Below are positions 1 through 6,908 of a DNA stretch of 7,628 nt, piece after piece (the stretch's first letter is position 1; each line of letters opens with the position of its first letter). This DNA is from Bacillota bacterium. Lineage in GTDB: Bacteria > Bacillota > Bacilli > Bacillales_B > DSM-18226. Where the stretch lies: contig JAUZQA010000192.1 of the NCBI GenBank assembly GCA_030705665.1, forward strand, positions 1-7,628, in the 5' to 3' direction. The translations under genes were made by a program, and so were the position numbers. The notes under the pieces were generated by a model that did no database searches, was not told where the DNA came from, and saw nothing but the letters and a program-made list of their open reading frames with translations.

Positions 1-206
1 ACGTTTTTTGGGTTGGCTTGCACATTTTTCACGGTGCTTTGCACGTTTTGCCTTTTTTTGTAAATCCCTTCAGACAGATTGCTGGGTCGTTGGCCTGAAG
101 TTTGCACGTTTTTCATGGACCTTTGCATGTCTTTTGGGTTGGCTTGCATGATTTTTGGGTTAGCTTGCACGTTTTTTACTGAGCTTTGCACCTTTTGCCT
201 TTTTCT
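1..206. repeat. Array of 21-bp phased repeats with TTGCAC/T core
   Basis: The hexamer TTGCAC or TTGCAT starts at 18, 39, 102, 123, 144, 165 and 186. Consecutive copies are exactly 21 bp apart, and the 39-to-102 gap is 63 bp, or three units, so two degenerate units fill 60-101. Position 1 continues a further unit begun outside the window (ACG at 1-3 is in register). After the core comes a T-rich stretch, often GTTTTT, then a more variable tail; tails such as GGGTTGGC or GGGTTAGC recur. Read on the minus strand, 212 down to 3 is open for 70 codons, exactly ten heptads, most starting V/M-Q, as in VQANPKN and VQSSVKN. It has no convincing start or ribosome binding site in the window, so I call it a repeat and not a gene. 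The array ends about 110 bp before cdaR. I recall similar word repeats between genes in Bacillus genomes but cannot name a family. Confidence 0.9.
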
Positions 207-319
207 GTAAACTCAAACCATCTTTTTTTAACTAGATTTTTCATATAGTATGAGTCATGTATGTTTTACTTTTTTATGCAAACCATTAACAAGAATTGAA
301 CTATAAAGGAGCAACAACC
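207..319 (+). promoter_or_regulatory. Leader and presumed promoter region of cdaR
   Basis: This AT-rich stretch between the repeat array and cdaR must hold the regulator's promoter unless it reads through from the left. I see no strong sigma-A pair; TATAGT near 245 is a possible -10 box with only a T-run upstream as -35. A clear Shine-Dalgarno site, AAAGGAG at 305-311, sits 8 nt before the TTG at 320 and decides the start of cdaR. The sequence TTATGCAAA at 274-282 resembles the left half of the palindrome found before the permease gene, which could hint at autoregulation, but the right half does not match. Confidence 0.45.
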
Positions 320-1315
320 TTGACCAAATGGCTGACTCGCGAGCTTGCGCAGGAGATTGTGGATAAAATGATGCAGGATATTCCTTATAGCATCAATATT
401 ATGGACGAAAAAGGAATCATTATCGGGAGCGGTAACAAGGCCCGTGTCGGCACCCTCCATAGAGGTGCGGTGAGGGCACTGGAATCCGGAGCAATGGTGG
501 AAATTTATCAAAACGACCGCTACGAGAAAAAAGGCACTAATGAACCGATTGTGATTGGAGACCAGTTCATCGGCGTCGTGGGCATTACCGGAGAACCCTA
601 TGATGTACGGCCATTTTGTAAACTGGTTAAAACCACCGTTTCGCTATTAATTGAACAAAGCATTCTGATTGGAAACCGCGAAGCTGCAAAAAAGAGAGAA
701 TCCGCCTTTCTCGAAGCCTTATTAAATGAAAAAAAGGAATACTCCGAGGAACTGATCGACGAAGCGAAACATTTCCATATCAACCTGCGTAATGATACAA
801 CCGTCCTGCTCATCAAAAATATGGAGGAGTTCAAAACATCACTACCCTTTTTCAAAAAACAAAATGAAAGTTTTTCGATCGTCATGCTGCAAAATCCTAA
901 TGAATTAGAAAAACTGGTCGACGGTATTCTAAACACCTACCAGAAATCCATTGTTTCGGCCGGCCTGCACCAAACCAACATTGCAAAAAGCTACCGCCAA
1001 GCCTTTCTTTGTATGAAAATCGCCGGAAACCTTAACCTGGTTGACCGTTTTTTAACATACAAAGAATTTCACTTTTTAGCAGAGCTTTCTCAAATAACGA
1101 TCGAGGCAAAACCACTCAATCTAACTGATGTCCTTTTGCAGACGCTCCAAACCTATATCAACCATAACGGCAACCCTACGGATACAGCTCAGGATCTGAT
1201 CATCCACCGAAATACCTTATATTATCGGCTGGACCGTATTAAGCAATTAACCGGAAAAGACCCAACCAGGATCCTCGATTTGTTCGAATTAACCTACCAA
1301 TTATTACAACGATAA
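320..1315 (+). CDS. cdaR: CdaR-family sugar diacid/glycerate transcriptional regulator
   Basis: A cytoplasmic transcription factor of 331 residues, close to the usual length of E. coli CdaR (SdaR), which activates galactarate, glucarate and glycerate genes. The N-terminal putative sugar-diacid-recognition domain covers about residues 5-135, with DIPYSINIMDEKGIIIGSG at 20-38 and GVVGITGEPYDV at 85-96, both hallmarks of the family. A variable middle follows. The C-terminal PucR/CdaR-type helix-turn-helix covers about 283-331 and contains the typical IHRNTLYYRLDRIKQLTG. I chose the TTG at 320 because AAAGGAG lies 8 nt upstream and the protein then begins, as in relatives, just before LTRELAQEIVDKMM; an upstream in-frame TTG at 296 has no ribosome site. 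It converges on the glycerate kinase/permease operon with only 12 bp between stop codons, and is probably that operon's activator (inference). The exact effector, glycerate or a sugar diacid, cannot be read from sequence. Confidence 0.9.
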   Translation: MTKWLTRELAQEIVDKMMQDIPYSINIMDEKGIIIGSGNKARVGTLHRGAVRALESGAMVEIYQNDRYEKKGTNEPIVIGDQFIGVVGITGEPYDVRPFCKLVKTTVSLLIEQSILIGNREAAKKRESAFLEALLNEKKEYSEELIDEAKHFHINLRNDTTVLLIKNMEEFKTSLPFFKKQNESFSIVMLQNPNELEKLVDGILNTYQKSIVSAGLHQTNIAKSYRQAFLCMKIAGNLNLVDRFLTYKEFHFLAELSQITIEAKPLNLTDVLLQTLQTYINHNGNPTDTAQDLIIHRNTLYYRLDRIKQLTGKDPTRILDLFELTYQLLQR

Positions 1316-1343
1316 AAAAGCACAAAACTAAATGTTTTGTGCT
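1314..1343 (-). terminator. Terminator of the permease-kinase operon, overlapping both convergent gene ends
   Basis: A perfect 10-bp stem (1319-1328 with 1334-1343, arms AGCACAAAAC/GTTTTGTGCT) with a 5-nt loop is followed on the minus strand by a run of T at 1319-1314. The promoter-side arm lies inside the last codons of the glycerate kinase gene, its stop codon falls at the loop, and the T-run reaches the TAA of cdaR. On the plus strand the hairpin is followed by TGTGTC, not a T-run, so it should serve the minus strand mainly. Confidence 0.85.
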
Positions 1344-2473
1344 TGTGTCATTACCAACAAACGGGCAATGTTTTCGGCTGTTTTTTCAATATTTTCCTGA
1401 CCTGTCGCCAGTGCTTCCTCTAAACTCATCGCTTTTGGCAGAATTCCAAAAATAGCATCAATGCCTTTGTCATAGAGCACATCGACTTCACCGACATATC
1501 CAGCGAGTGCAATCACGGGCTTTCCATATTTTTTTGCCGCCTGTGCCACACCATATGGCGTTTTTCCATATTGCGTTTGGAAGTCGATGCCGCCTTCACC
1601 TGTCAGCACAAAATCCGCCATTTTCACTTTCTGTTCCAAATCAGTAAAATCAATGACTAATTCGATGCCGCTTCTTAATTCTGCACTCGTAAATGCCAGA
1701 AGACCCGCACCCAGGCCGCCAGCTGCGCCGGCTCCAGGAAAGTCGATAATATCCTTTTCCAACTGCTCTTTCAATACTCCTGCATAATGCGCGAGATTGG
1801 CATCTAAGGCTTGCACCATTTCCGGTGTTGCCCCTTTTTGTGGACCGAAGACATGTGAGGCGCCTTTTTCACCGCATAACGGATTCGTTACATCGGATGC
1901 GACATAAATTTTCGTATCCTTTAAGCGAGGGTCGATGCCGCTAATGTCCACCGTTGCCAAACGGCCGAGTGCGCCGCCGCCAAAGCCAAGCTCCCCGCCA
2001 TTTTCATCCAGCAGCTTTACCCCCAGCGCCTGTGCCATTCCAGCGCCGCCGTCATTTGTCGCACTGCCGCCAATTCCAATAATAATTTTGCCAACGCCTT
2101 GATCCAAGGCCGCTTTGATTAATTCACCCGTACCATAAGTTGTCGTGATTAAAGGATTCTTCGTATCTTTGTTGACAAAATGAATGCCGCTTGCCGAAGC
2201 CATTTCGATCGCCGCTGTTTCGCCATCACCGAGAATACCGAAGCTCGCTTCAACAGGGGTACCAAGCGGTCCGGTTACCGTAACCGGATAGACTTTTCCA
2301 GCTGTCGCATCAACGAGTGATTGCACGGTTCCTTCACCGCCATCCGCCATCGGCACTTGAATGCACACCGCTTCCGGCAACGCTTTTTTAATCCCCTTTT
2401 CCATTGCGATGCAAACTTCTTTTGCTGTCATGCTTTCCTTAAACGAATCCGGTGCTAAGACAAATACCGTCAT
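1328..2473 (-). CDS. glxK: Glycerate kinase, type I (GarK/GlxK family)
   Basis: A 381-residue cytoplasmic enzyme that uses ATP to phosphorylate D-glycerate; E. coli members of this family (GarK, GlxK) make 2-phosphoglycerate, which enters lower glycolysis. Family signatures in order are MADGGEGT at 42-49, GIGGSATNDGGAG at 133-145, ASDVTNPLCG at 192-201, FGPQKGA at 209-215, the glycine-rich PGAGAAGGLGAGL at 246-258 and TGEGGIDFQT at 291-300. Length is normal and no break is seen. The ATG is preceded by AAGGAGG, which overlaps the stop codon of the permease gene; only 12 bp separate the two genes, so they are co-transcribed and perhaps translationally linked. It is the last gene of the operon, and its final codons form one arm of the terminator. 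The symbol garK would be equally fair. Confidence 0.94.
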   Translation of the reverse strand: MTVFVLAPDSFKESMTAKEVCIAMEKGIKKALPEAVCIQVPMADGGEGTVQSLVDATAGKVYPVTVTGPLGTPVEASFGILGDGETAAIEMASASGIHFVNKDTKNPLITTTYGTGELIKAALDQGVGKIIIGIGGSATNDGGAGMAQALGVKLLDENGGELGFGGGALGRLATVDISGIDPRLKDTKIYVASDVTNPLCGEKGASHVFGPQKGATPEMVQALDANLAHYAGVLKEQLEKDIIDFPGAGAAGGLGAGLLAFTSAELRSGIELVIDFTDLEQKVKMADFVLTGEGGIDFQTQYGKTPYGVAQAAKKYGKPVIALAGYVGEVDVLYDKGIDAIFGILPKAMSLEEALATGQENIEKTAENIARLLVMTQAQNI

Positions 2474-2485
2474 GTTCTCTCCTCC

Positions 2486-3787
2486 TTATTTCAAAATAAA
2501 TCCGTAAAGAATCGTTGCCACAATCATCATCGTTCCCCCGACAATCGACTCAAACGGAACAACGCTCAATCTTTCTTTAATCGACATCTTCATGCCGCTT
2601 GCTGTTACGTGGAAATAGTTTCCTTGCGGCAAGTGGTCAATCACCGTCGCACCAGTGTGGACCATTGCAGCAGCAGCAATCGGTGCCGTACCCATATTTA
2701 AAATCGCCTTACTGAATGAACCTGTTGCCAAAATAACACCTGTAGATGTGGATGCCGTAGCGGCCGCCATCAAAATACCTGAGATTGGCGCCAAGAATGT
2801 ACCGGAAATACCAGATGCTTTAATCAACGCAACAACTTCCACAGATAGATTTGAAGCCGAAATCAACCCGGCAATCGCCCCTGCACCAATCAAGATTAGC
2901 ACAGTGGAAGTCATGTTTTGCAAACCTGCAGCTGTATAATTCAAAATCTGATTTCTTTTTCCCATTGCCAGCATTCCTAAAATACCCGCTATTGGTAAAA
3001 TGTACATAGCGTCGACCTTGAACGCAGCTAACGCCTGGATGTGAAGAATCTGTCCAATTGGGCTAATCATCAGTAAAACAATGGCTACCACTGGCGCCAC
3101 GATTGCTCTTCCAATTGTAGGATATTCGCGACCTGTTTCGTTACTTTCCACAATATCGCTGTCAGCAACCTTTACGCCTTTATGCTTAATCATCGATGCT
3201 ACGATAACGGTTACAATTAAGCCAAAAATGGCTGGGATAAAATCATAAATCATCACTTGGCTTAAATCAACATTAAAACCGCGGGCAGCCGCAATGGTAT
3301 TAGGGTTTGGCGAGATAACATTTCCAGCTTTCCCCCCGCCTGAAAGAGCTAAAAGTAAGGCAACTTTCGAGATTCCCGTTTTCTTTCCTACTGATAAGGC
3401 AATGGGTGCAACAATTAAAACAGCAACAGGGATAAATACACCGACAGCCGTGATAATCATTGTTGCCAGGGCTAAAGAAAAGATGGCCTTTTTTTCACCA
3501 AATTTATTTACAATCGTTTGGGCAATCGTTTCAGCTGCGCCCGACTCCATCATCGCACCTGCCAGCACACCGGCAGCCAAGACGCGGAGGACTGTTCCCA
3601 TAATACTTTGTGTTCCTGTTACTAATATACTTAAGGTTTGATCGAGATTCGCCCCGCCAATTAATGCACCAATAATAGCGCCTAAGAAAAGCGAGTAAAC
3701 CGGATTTAATTTTTTCAAGATCAGAATAATGGAAATCGCCAGCCCAATAACGGCTCCGACCCAGCTGATCGTAATTGGATTCACCAT
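2486..3787 (-). CDS. GntP-family permease, probable glycerate transporter
   Basis: A 433-residue integral membrane protein of the gluconate:proton symporter (GntP) family, of usual length. Hydrophobic segments run almost throughout, for example near 7-25, 28-46, 64-80, 101-133, 180-200, 226-242, 261-275, 294-311, 330-352 and 413-431. The polar stretch SGGGKAGNVISPNPNTIAAA at 149-168 and the region HTGATVIDHLPQGNYFHVT at 377-395 are typical of GntP proteins. The ATG at 3787 has AGGGGG just upstream; the same frame stays open for another 100 codons into upp, but that extension crosses the upp terminator and is not real. The gene lies directly before glycerate kinase, so import of glycerate is the likely role; family members also carry gluconate, fructuronate or D-serine, so substrate is inference. 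I recall Haemophilus influenzae having a GntP gene beside its glycerate kinase too. Confidence 0.9.
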   Translation of the reverse strand: MVNPITISWVGAVIGLAISIILILKKLNPVYSLFLGAIIGALIGGANLDQTLSILVTGTQSIMGTVLRVLAAGVLAGAMMESGAAETIAQTIVNKFGEKKAIFSLALATMIITAVGVFIPVAVLIVAPIALSVGKKTGISKVALLLALSGGGKAGNVISPNPNTIAAARGFNVDLSQVMIYDFIPAIFGLIVTVIVASMIKHKGVKVADSDIVESNETGREYPTIGRAIVAPVVAIVLLMISPIGQILHIQALAAFKVDAMYILPIAGILGMLAMGKRNQILNYTAAGLQNMTSTVLILIGAGAIAGLISASNLSVEVVALIKASGISGTFLAPISGILMAAATASTSTGVILATGSFSKAILNMGTAPIAAAAMVHTGATVIDHLPQGNYFHVTASGMKMSIKERLSVVPFESIVGGTMMIVATILYGFILK

Positions 3788-3813
3788 GATGTAACCCCCT
3801 GAGAATGTTTTTT

Positions 3814-3827
3814 TGATTACGTTTTCA
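3814..3827 (-). promoter_or_regulatory. Candidate CcpA catabolite-repression site (cre)
   Basis: Read on the minus strand, the site is TGAAAACGTAATCA. Against the Bacillus cre consensus TGWAANCGNTNWCA it fits 13 of 14 positions, with one A where T is preferred. It abuts the predicted -10 box and covers the expected transcription start of the permease-kinase operon, a place where CcpA bound with HPr-Ser-P represses. A catabolic operon for a secondary carbon source is a natural CcpA target. The match is by eye only. Confidence 0.6.
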
Positions 3828-3855
3828 GTATAAAGAGAACTTGTTCGAAAGAATA
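3827..3855 (-). promoter_or_regulatory. Predicted sigma-A promoter of the permease-kinase operon with weak -35
   Basis: The -10 box TATACT is at 3832-3827. The hexamer 17 bp upstream (TATTCT, 3855-3850) is a poor match to TTGACA. A good -10 with a poor -35 suits a promoter that needs an activator. The predicted start is near 3820, leaving a leader of about 30 nt before the ATG at 3787. Confidence 0.55.
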
Positions 3856-3876
3856 TTGACGGGAGGGAGAAAATTT

Positions 3877-3892
3877 TTGTGCAAATGCACAA
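3877..3892. promoter_or_regulatory. Perfect 16-bp palindrome, candidate CdaR operator
   Basis: TTGTGCAAATGCACAA on the plus strand consists of two perfect 7-bp arms, TTGTGCA and TGCACAA, around a 2-bp centre. Its centre lies about 64 bp upstream of the predicted start of the permease-kinase operon, where an upstream-binding activator contacting the polymerase alpha subunit would often sit. It is not followed by a T-run in either direction, so it is not a terminator. Assignment to CdaR is inference from position and gene context. Confidence 0.6.
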
Positions 3893-3987
3893 TAGATGAA
3901 AACGGAACCATTTAAACAAGGTTATTACATCAATAAGTTGGTTTTGAACTTTTTGTGAAATCATACAATTTGAGAGCATTTTCATAT

Positions 3988-4017
3988 AAAAATAGACTGA
4001 ACCAGATTGGTTCAGTC
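3988..4017 (-). terminator. Terminator of upp
   Basis: A perfect 10-bp stem (3995-4004 with 4008-4017, arms GACTGAACCA/TGGTTCAGTC) with a 3-nt loop is followed on the minus strand by TATTTTTAT. It begins 11 bp after the upp stop codon and separates upp from the glycerate operon. Confidence 0.88.
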
Positions 4018-4028
4018 CAAGGCAAAAC

Positions 4029-4694
<666 letters not shown>

Positions 4695-4706
4695 TCACTG
4701 CGATTA

Positions 4707-4735
4707 ATTTTACAGAAAAAAATTCCCTAGAGCAA
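4707..4735 (-). promoter_or_regulatory. Predicted sigma-A promoter of upp
   Basis: On the minus strand, TTGCTC (4735-4730) and TAAAAT (4712-4707) are separated by exactly 17 bp, and a TG directly precedes the -10 box. The predicted start is near 4700, giving a leader of about 40 nt before the GTG start codon. I saw no attenuator hairpin in that leader. Confidence 0.65.
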
Positions 4736-4776
4736 CTTCAAAATAGTAATGAATATTTTACCAGTCCCTTGACTCT

Positions 4777-4809
4777 AAAAAAAACGGCCCTCAACTAGAA
4801 GGGCCGTTT
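4777..4809 (-). terminator. Terminator of glyA
   Basis: A strong 10-bp stem (4800-4809 with 4782-4791, core ACGGCCCT/AGGGCCGT) encloses an 8-nt loop and is followed on the minus strand by a T-run ending at 4777. It lies 9 bp after the glyA stop codon. Confidence 0.93.
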
Positions 4810-4818
4810 CTCGATGCT

Positions 4819-6060
4819 TTAATATTCAGGGTATAATGTGAATTTACCAGTTAATGCTTCAACGCGGCTGCTAGCTTGGGCAAGCGCTGCTTCGTCTTCA
4901 TGGTTTTTCAAGGTAAAGGCAATGATCGATGCGATTTCGTCCATTTCTTCTAAACCAAAGCCGCGGCTTGTTACAGCTGCTGTACCAATGCGGATACCGC
5001 TTGTTACAAATGGTTTTTGCGGATCATATGGAATCGCGTTTTTGTTAACGGTAATACCGACTTCATCAAGAACATGCTCGGCTACTTTACCAGTTAAACC
5101 GATGCTTTGCAGGTCAAGCAAGAGCAAATGGTTGTCTGTTCCGTCGGAAACAAGGTTTAAACCTTCTTTTTTAAGACCTTCTGCCAAGCGGCTTGCGTTG
5201 TTGATGATATTTTGGGCATAGTCTTTAAAGCTGTCTTGCAATACTTCCCCTAAAGCAACGGCTTTAGCCGCGATTACGTGCATCAGCGGGCCGCCTTGGA
5301 TTCCTGGGAAAATTGATTTATCAATTCCTTTGGCGAACTCTTCTTTGCAAAGAATCATCCCGCCGCGTGGGCCGCGCAATGTTTTATGAGTCGTTGTTGT
5401 CACAAAATGAGCATGTGGAACTGGGCTTGGATGCAGACCTGCTGCCACTAATCCAGCGATGTGGGCCATATCTACCATTAAATAGGCGCCAACTTCGTCA
5501 GCAATTTCGCGGAACCGTTTAAAATCGATTACCCTTGGGTAGGCGCTGGCACCGGCAACGATGAGCTTTGGTTTGTGCTCGCGGGCTTTTGCTAAAACAT
5601 CCTCATAGTCGATATATTGTGTTTCTTTACTTACTCCGTATTCGACAAAGTTGTATTGAACACCGCTGAAGTTTACTGGGCTTCCGTGTGTTAAGTGGCC
5701 GCCATGTGAAAGGTTCATGCCGAGAACCGTGTCACCTGGCTCAAGGATGGTAAAGTATACAGCCATGTTCGCTTGGGCGCCGGAATGTGGCTGAACGTTT
5801 ACATGCTCTGCTCCAAAGATTTGTTTTGCACGGTCGCGTGCCAGGTCTTCCACGATATCCACATATTCGCAGCCGCCATAGTAGCGTTTGCCAGGATATC
5901 CTTCTGCATATTTGTTTGTTAAAACAGAGCCTTGTGCTTCCATAACAGCTTCACTGACAAAGTTTTCTGATGCAATTAACTCGATTTTAGCGCGCTGGCG
6001 GCCTAGTTCTTGTTGAATCGCTTGATAGACTTGCGCGTCTTGATTCGCCAAATTTTTCAT
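4819..6060 (-). CDS. glyA: Serine hydroxymethyltransferase
   Basis: A pyridoxal-phosphate enzyme of the cytoplasm that interconverts serine and glycine with transfer of a one-carbon unit to tetrahydrofolate, feeding purine, thymidylate and methionine synthesis. The 413-residue product follows B. subtilis GlyA closely. The cofactor lysine lies in [14 protein letters not shown] and is residue 226; [13 protein letters not shown] places Tyr51, Glu53 and Tyr61; VDMAHIAG places Asp197 and His200. These numbers equal those of Bacillus SHMT only if the second of two adjacent ATG codons (6060) is the start, and that ATG also has better spacing from the AAGGGGG ribosome site at 6073-6067; an ATG at 6063 would add one methionine. 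The gene has its own promoter just after the ywlG terminator and its own terminator. No frame break is seen. Confidence 0.98.
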   Translation of the reverse strand: MKNLANQDAQVYQAIQQELGRQRAKIELIASENFVSEAVMEAQGSVLTNKYAEGYPGKRYYGGCEYVDIVEDLARDRAKQIFGAEHVNVQPHSGAQANMAVYFTILEPGDTVLGMNLSHGGHLTHGSPVNFSGVQYNFVEYGVSKETQYIDYEDVLAKAREHKPKLIVAGASAYPRVIDFKRFREIADEVGAYLMVDMAHIAGLVAAGLHPSPVPHAHFVTTTTHKTLRGPRGGMILCKEEFAKGIDKSIFPGIQGGPLMHVIAAKAVALGEVLQDSFKDYAQNIINNASRLAEGLKKEGLNLVSDGTDNHLLLLDLQSIGLTGKVAEHVLDEVGITVNKNAIPYDPQKPFVTSGIRIGTAAVTSRGFGLEEMDEIASIIAFTLKNHEDEAALAQASSRVEALTGKFTLYPEY

Positions 6061-6113
6061 CATTATCCCCCTTAGAATATTAAAAACGACACGTTGTTAG
6101 AAAATTCATTTTA

Positions 6114-6142
6114 ATTTTAGCATGTTCTTTACCTAAAAACAA
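6114..6142 (-). promoter_or_regulatory. Predicted extended -10 sigma-A promoter of glyA
   Basis: On the minus strand, TTGTTT (6142-6137) and TAAAAT (6119-6114) are 17 bp apart, and TGC directly before the -10 box makes an extended -10. The -35 box overlaps the edge of the ywlG terminator. An imperfect palindrome, AACGACACGTTGTT, at 6085-6098 falls just after the predicted start and could be an operator or a weak leader hairpin. No PurR box with paired CGAA motifs was found. Confidence 0.6.
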
Positions 6143-6186
6143 AGAAAAAAGTAGCGCTAAATCGCTTTCAGCACTACTTTTTTCTT
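6141..6186 (-). terminator. Terminator of the rpiB-ywlG unit
   Basis: A stem pairs 6170-6183 with 6145-6158 around an 11-nt loop; the A and T runs at its base extend it. The single mismatch seen on the plus strand becomes a G-U pair in the minus-strand RNA, so the hairpin is complete only in that orientation. A T-run (6150-6145) follows the minus-strand stem. It lies about 120 bp after the ywlG stop codon. Confidence 0.85.
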
Positions 6187-6269
6187 GAAAACGGAAACAT
6201 TCTCAAGATTATCAGCGTTTTTGTTCGTGTTGGTACATTTCGGCAAATTTCTTCTTTTTTTAAAAGGCA

Positions 6270-6302
6270 GTAATTTCCGCTCCATGCACTCACTTTCCGC
6301 AA
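6270..6302. repeat. Short remnant of a possible dispersed GCGGAAA repeat
   Basis: TTTCCGC occurs at 6274-6280 and 6294-6300, 20 bp apart, in the untranslated end of ywlG. On the minus strand this reads GCGGAAAGTGAGTGCATGG followed by AGCGGAAAT. I recall similar words scattered between genes in Bacillus genomes, but this is memory only and a genome-wide count is needed to confirm it. Confidence 0.4.
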
Positions 6303-6303
6303 A

Positions 6304-6870
6304 TCACGAACAGCTAGAGTTTTCATCTGTTCGTTCATATACCGCTCTTGCCCCGCCAATTAGTTTTGGACGTGTTTTTGCCAAGGTTACAATGGCGTGT
6401 CCTACCTGTTTTTGTTTAACGCGGATCGGAACGGCAACATGTTTTAAATGCATGCCAATTAAGGTAAGGCCAATATCGATGCCGGCATCTGCTTTGATGA
6501 ATTCAACCATCGTCGGTTCATTCATGTTTTGATAGGCATACGTTGCCATCGCTCCGCCAGCTTTACGAATCGGAACGACTGATACCTCCTCAAAATGGCG
6601 TTGATCGGCCGTTGCTTTTTCGACAACAAGGGCCCTGTTCAGGTGTTCACAGCATTGAAAAGCAAGCTCGACACCTGTTTCTTCCTGAAATTTTTTAAAT
6701 TGGCGAAAAATCATGGCGGCGACCTCGAACGTCCCCGCTGTACCGATTTTTTCACCAATCACTTCACTGGTGCTGCAGCCAACAACAAGCAGCTGGCCTT
6801 TTCTTAAGCTTGCTTGTTCCTGAAATTCTGTCAGGATTGTTGCTAATTGCAATTCCCATTCCTCAATCAT
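6304..6870 (-). CDS. ywlG: YwlG-like DUF436 / TIGR01440 family protein, function unknown
   Basis: A 188-residue soluble protein with no signal peptide or membrane segment. It belongs to the family of B. subtilis YwlG (DUF436), for which I know no established biochemical role. Conserved-looking stretches are [19 protein letters not shown] at 29-47, [12 protein letters not shown] at 71-82, [14 protein letters not shown] at 100-113 and [12 protein letters not shown] at 139-150, with two adjacent cysteines at 73-74. I chose the ATG at 6870 because AAAGGAAG lies 7 nt before it; the frame extends to a TTG at 6903 that has no ribosome site. It follows rpiB after 38 bp with no terminator between, so they are co-transcribed. 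The place between rpiB and glyA is the same as in B. subtilis. The serine- and cysteine-rich tail SSCS is probably variable. Confidence 0.93.
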   Translation of the reverse strand: MIEEWELQLATILTEFQEQASLRKGQLLVVGCSTSEVIGEKIGTAGTFEVAAMIFRQFKKFQEETGVELAFQCCEHLNRALVVEKATADQRHFEEVSVVPIRKAGGAMATYAYQNMNEPTMVEFIKADAGIDIGLTLIGMHLKHVAVPIRVKQKQVGHAIVTLAKTRPKLIGGARAVYERTDENSSCS

Positions 6871-6908
6871 GTTAAGGCTTCCTTTCAAGTCATGCTTTTT
6901 CAATAAAA

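Noticed and set aside
1..206. CRISPR array
   Set aside because: The unit is only 21 bp with a 6-7 bp conserved core and related tails; there are no identical 25-40 bp repeats, no unique spacers of constant length and no cas genes.
3917..3940. Imperfect inverted repeat (CAAGGTTATT and AATAAGTTG) upstream of the permease palindrome
   Set aside because: The arms need a bulge and are AT-rich; it is weaker than the nearby perfect palindrome and likely chance.
6061..6140. Riboswitch or PurR box upstream of glyA
   Set aside because: The leader is under about 60 nt, too short for a known riboswitch, and paired CGAA motifs of a PurR box are absent.
6174..6359. Small minus-strand ORF of 61 codons overlapping the ywlG end
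   Set aside because: It starts inside ywlG in another frame without a good ribosome site, and ends in the terminator stem; the composition looks like translated spacer.
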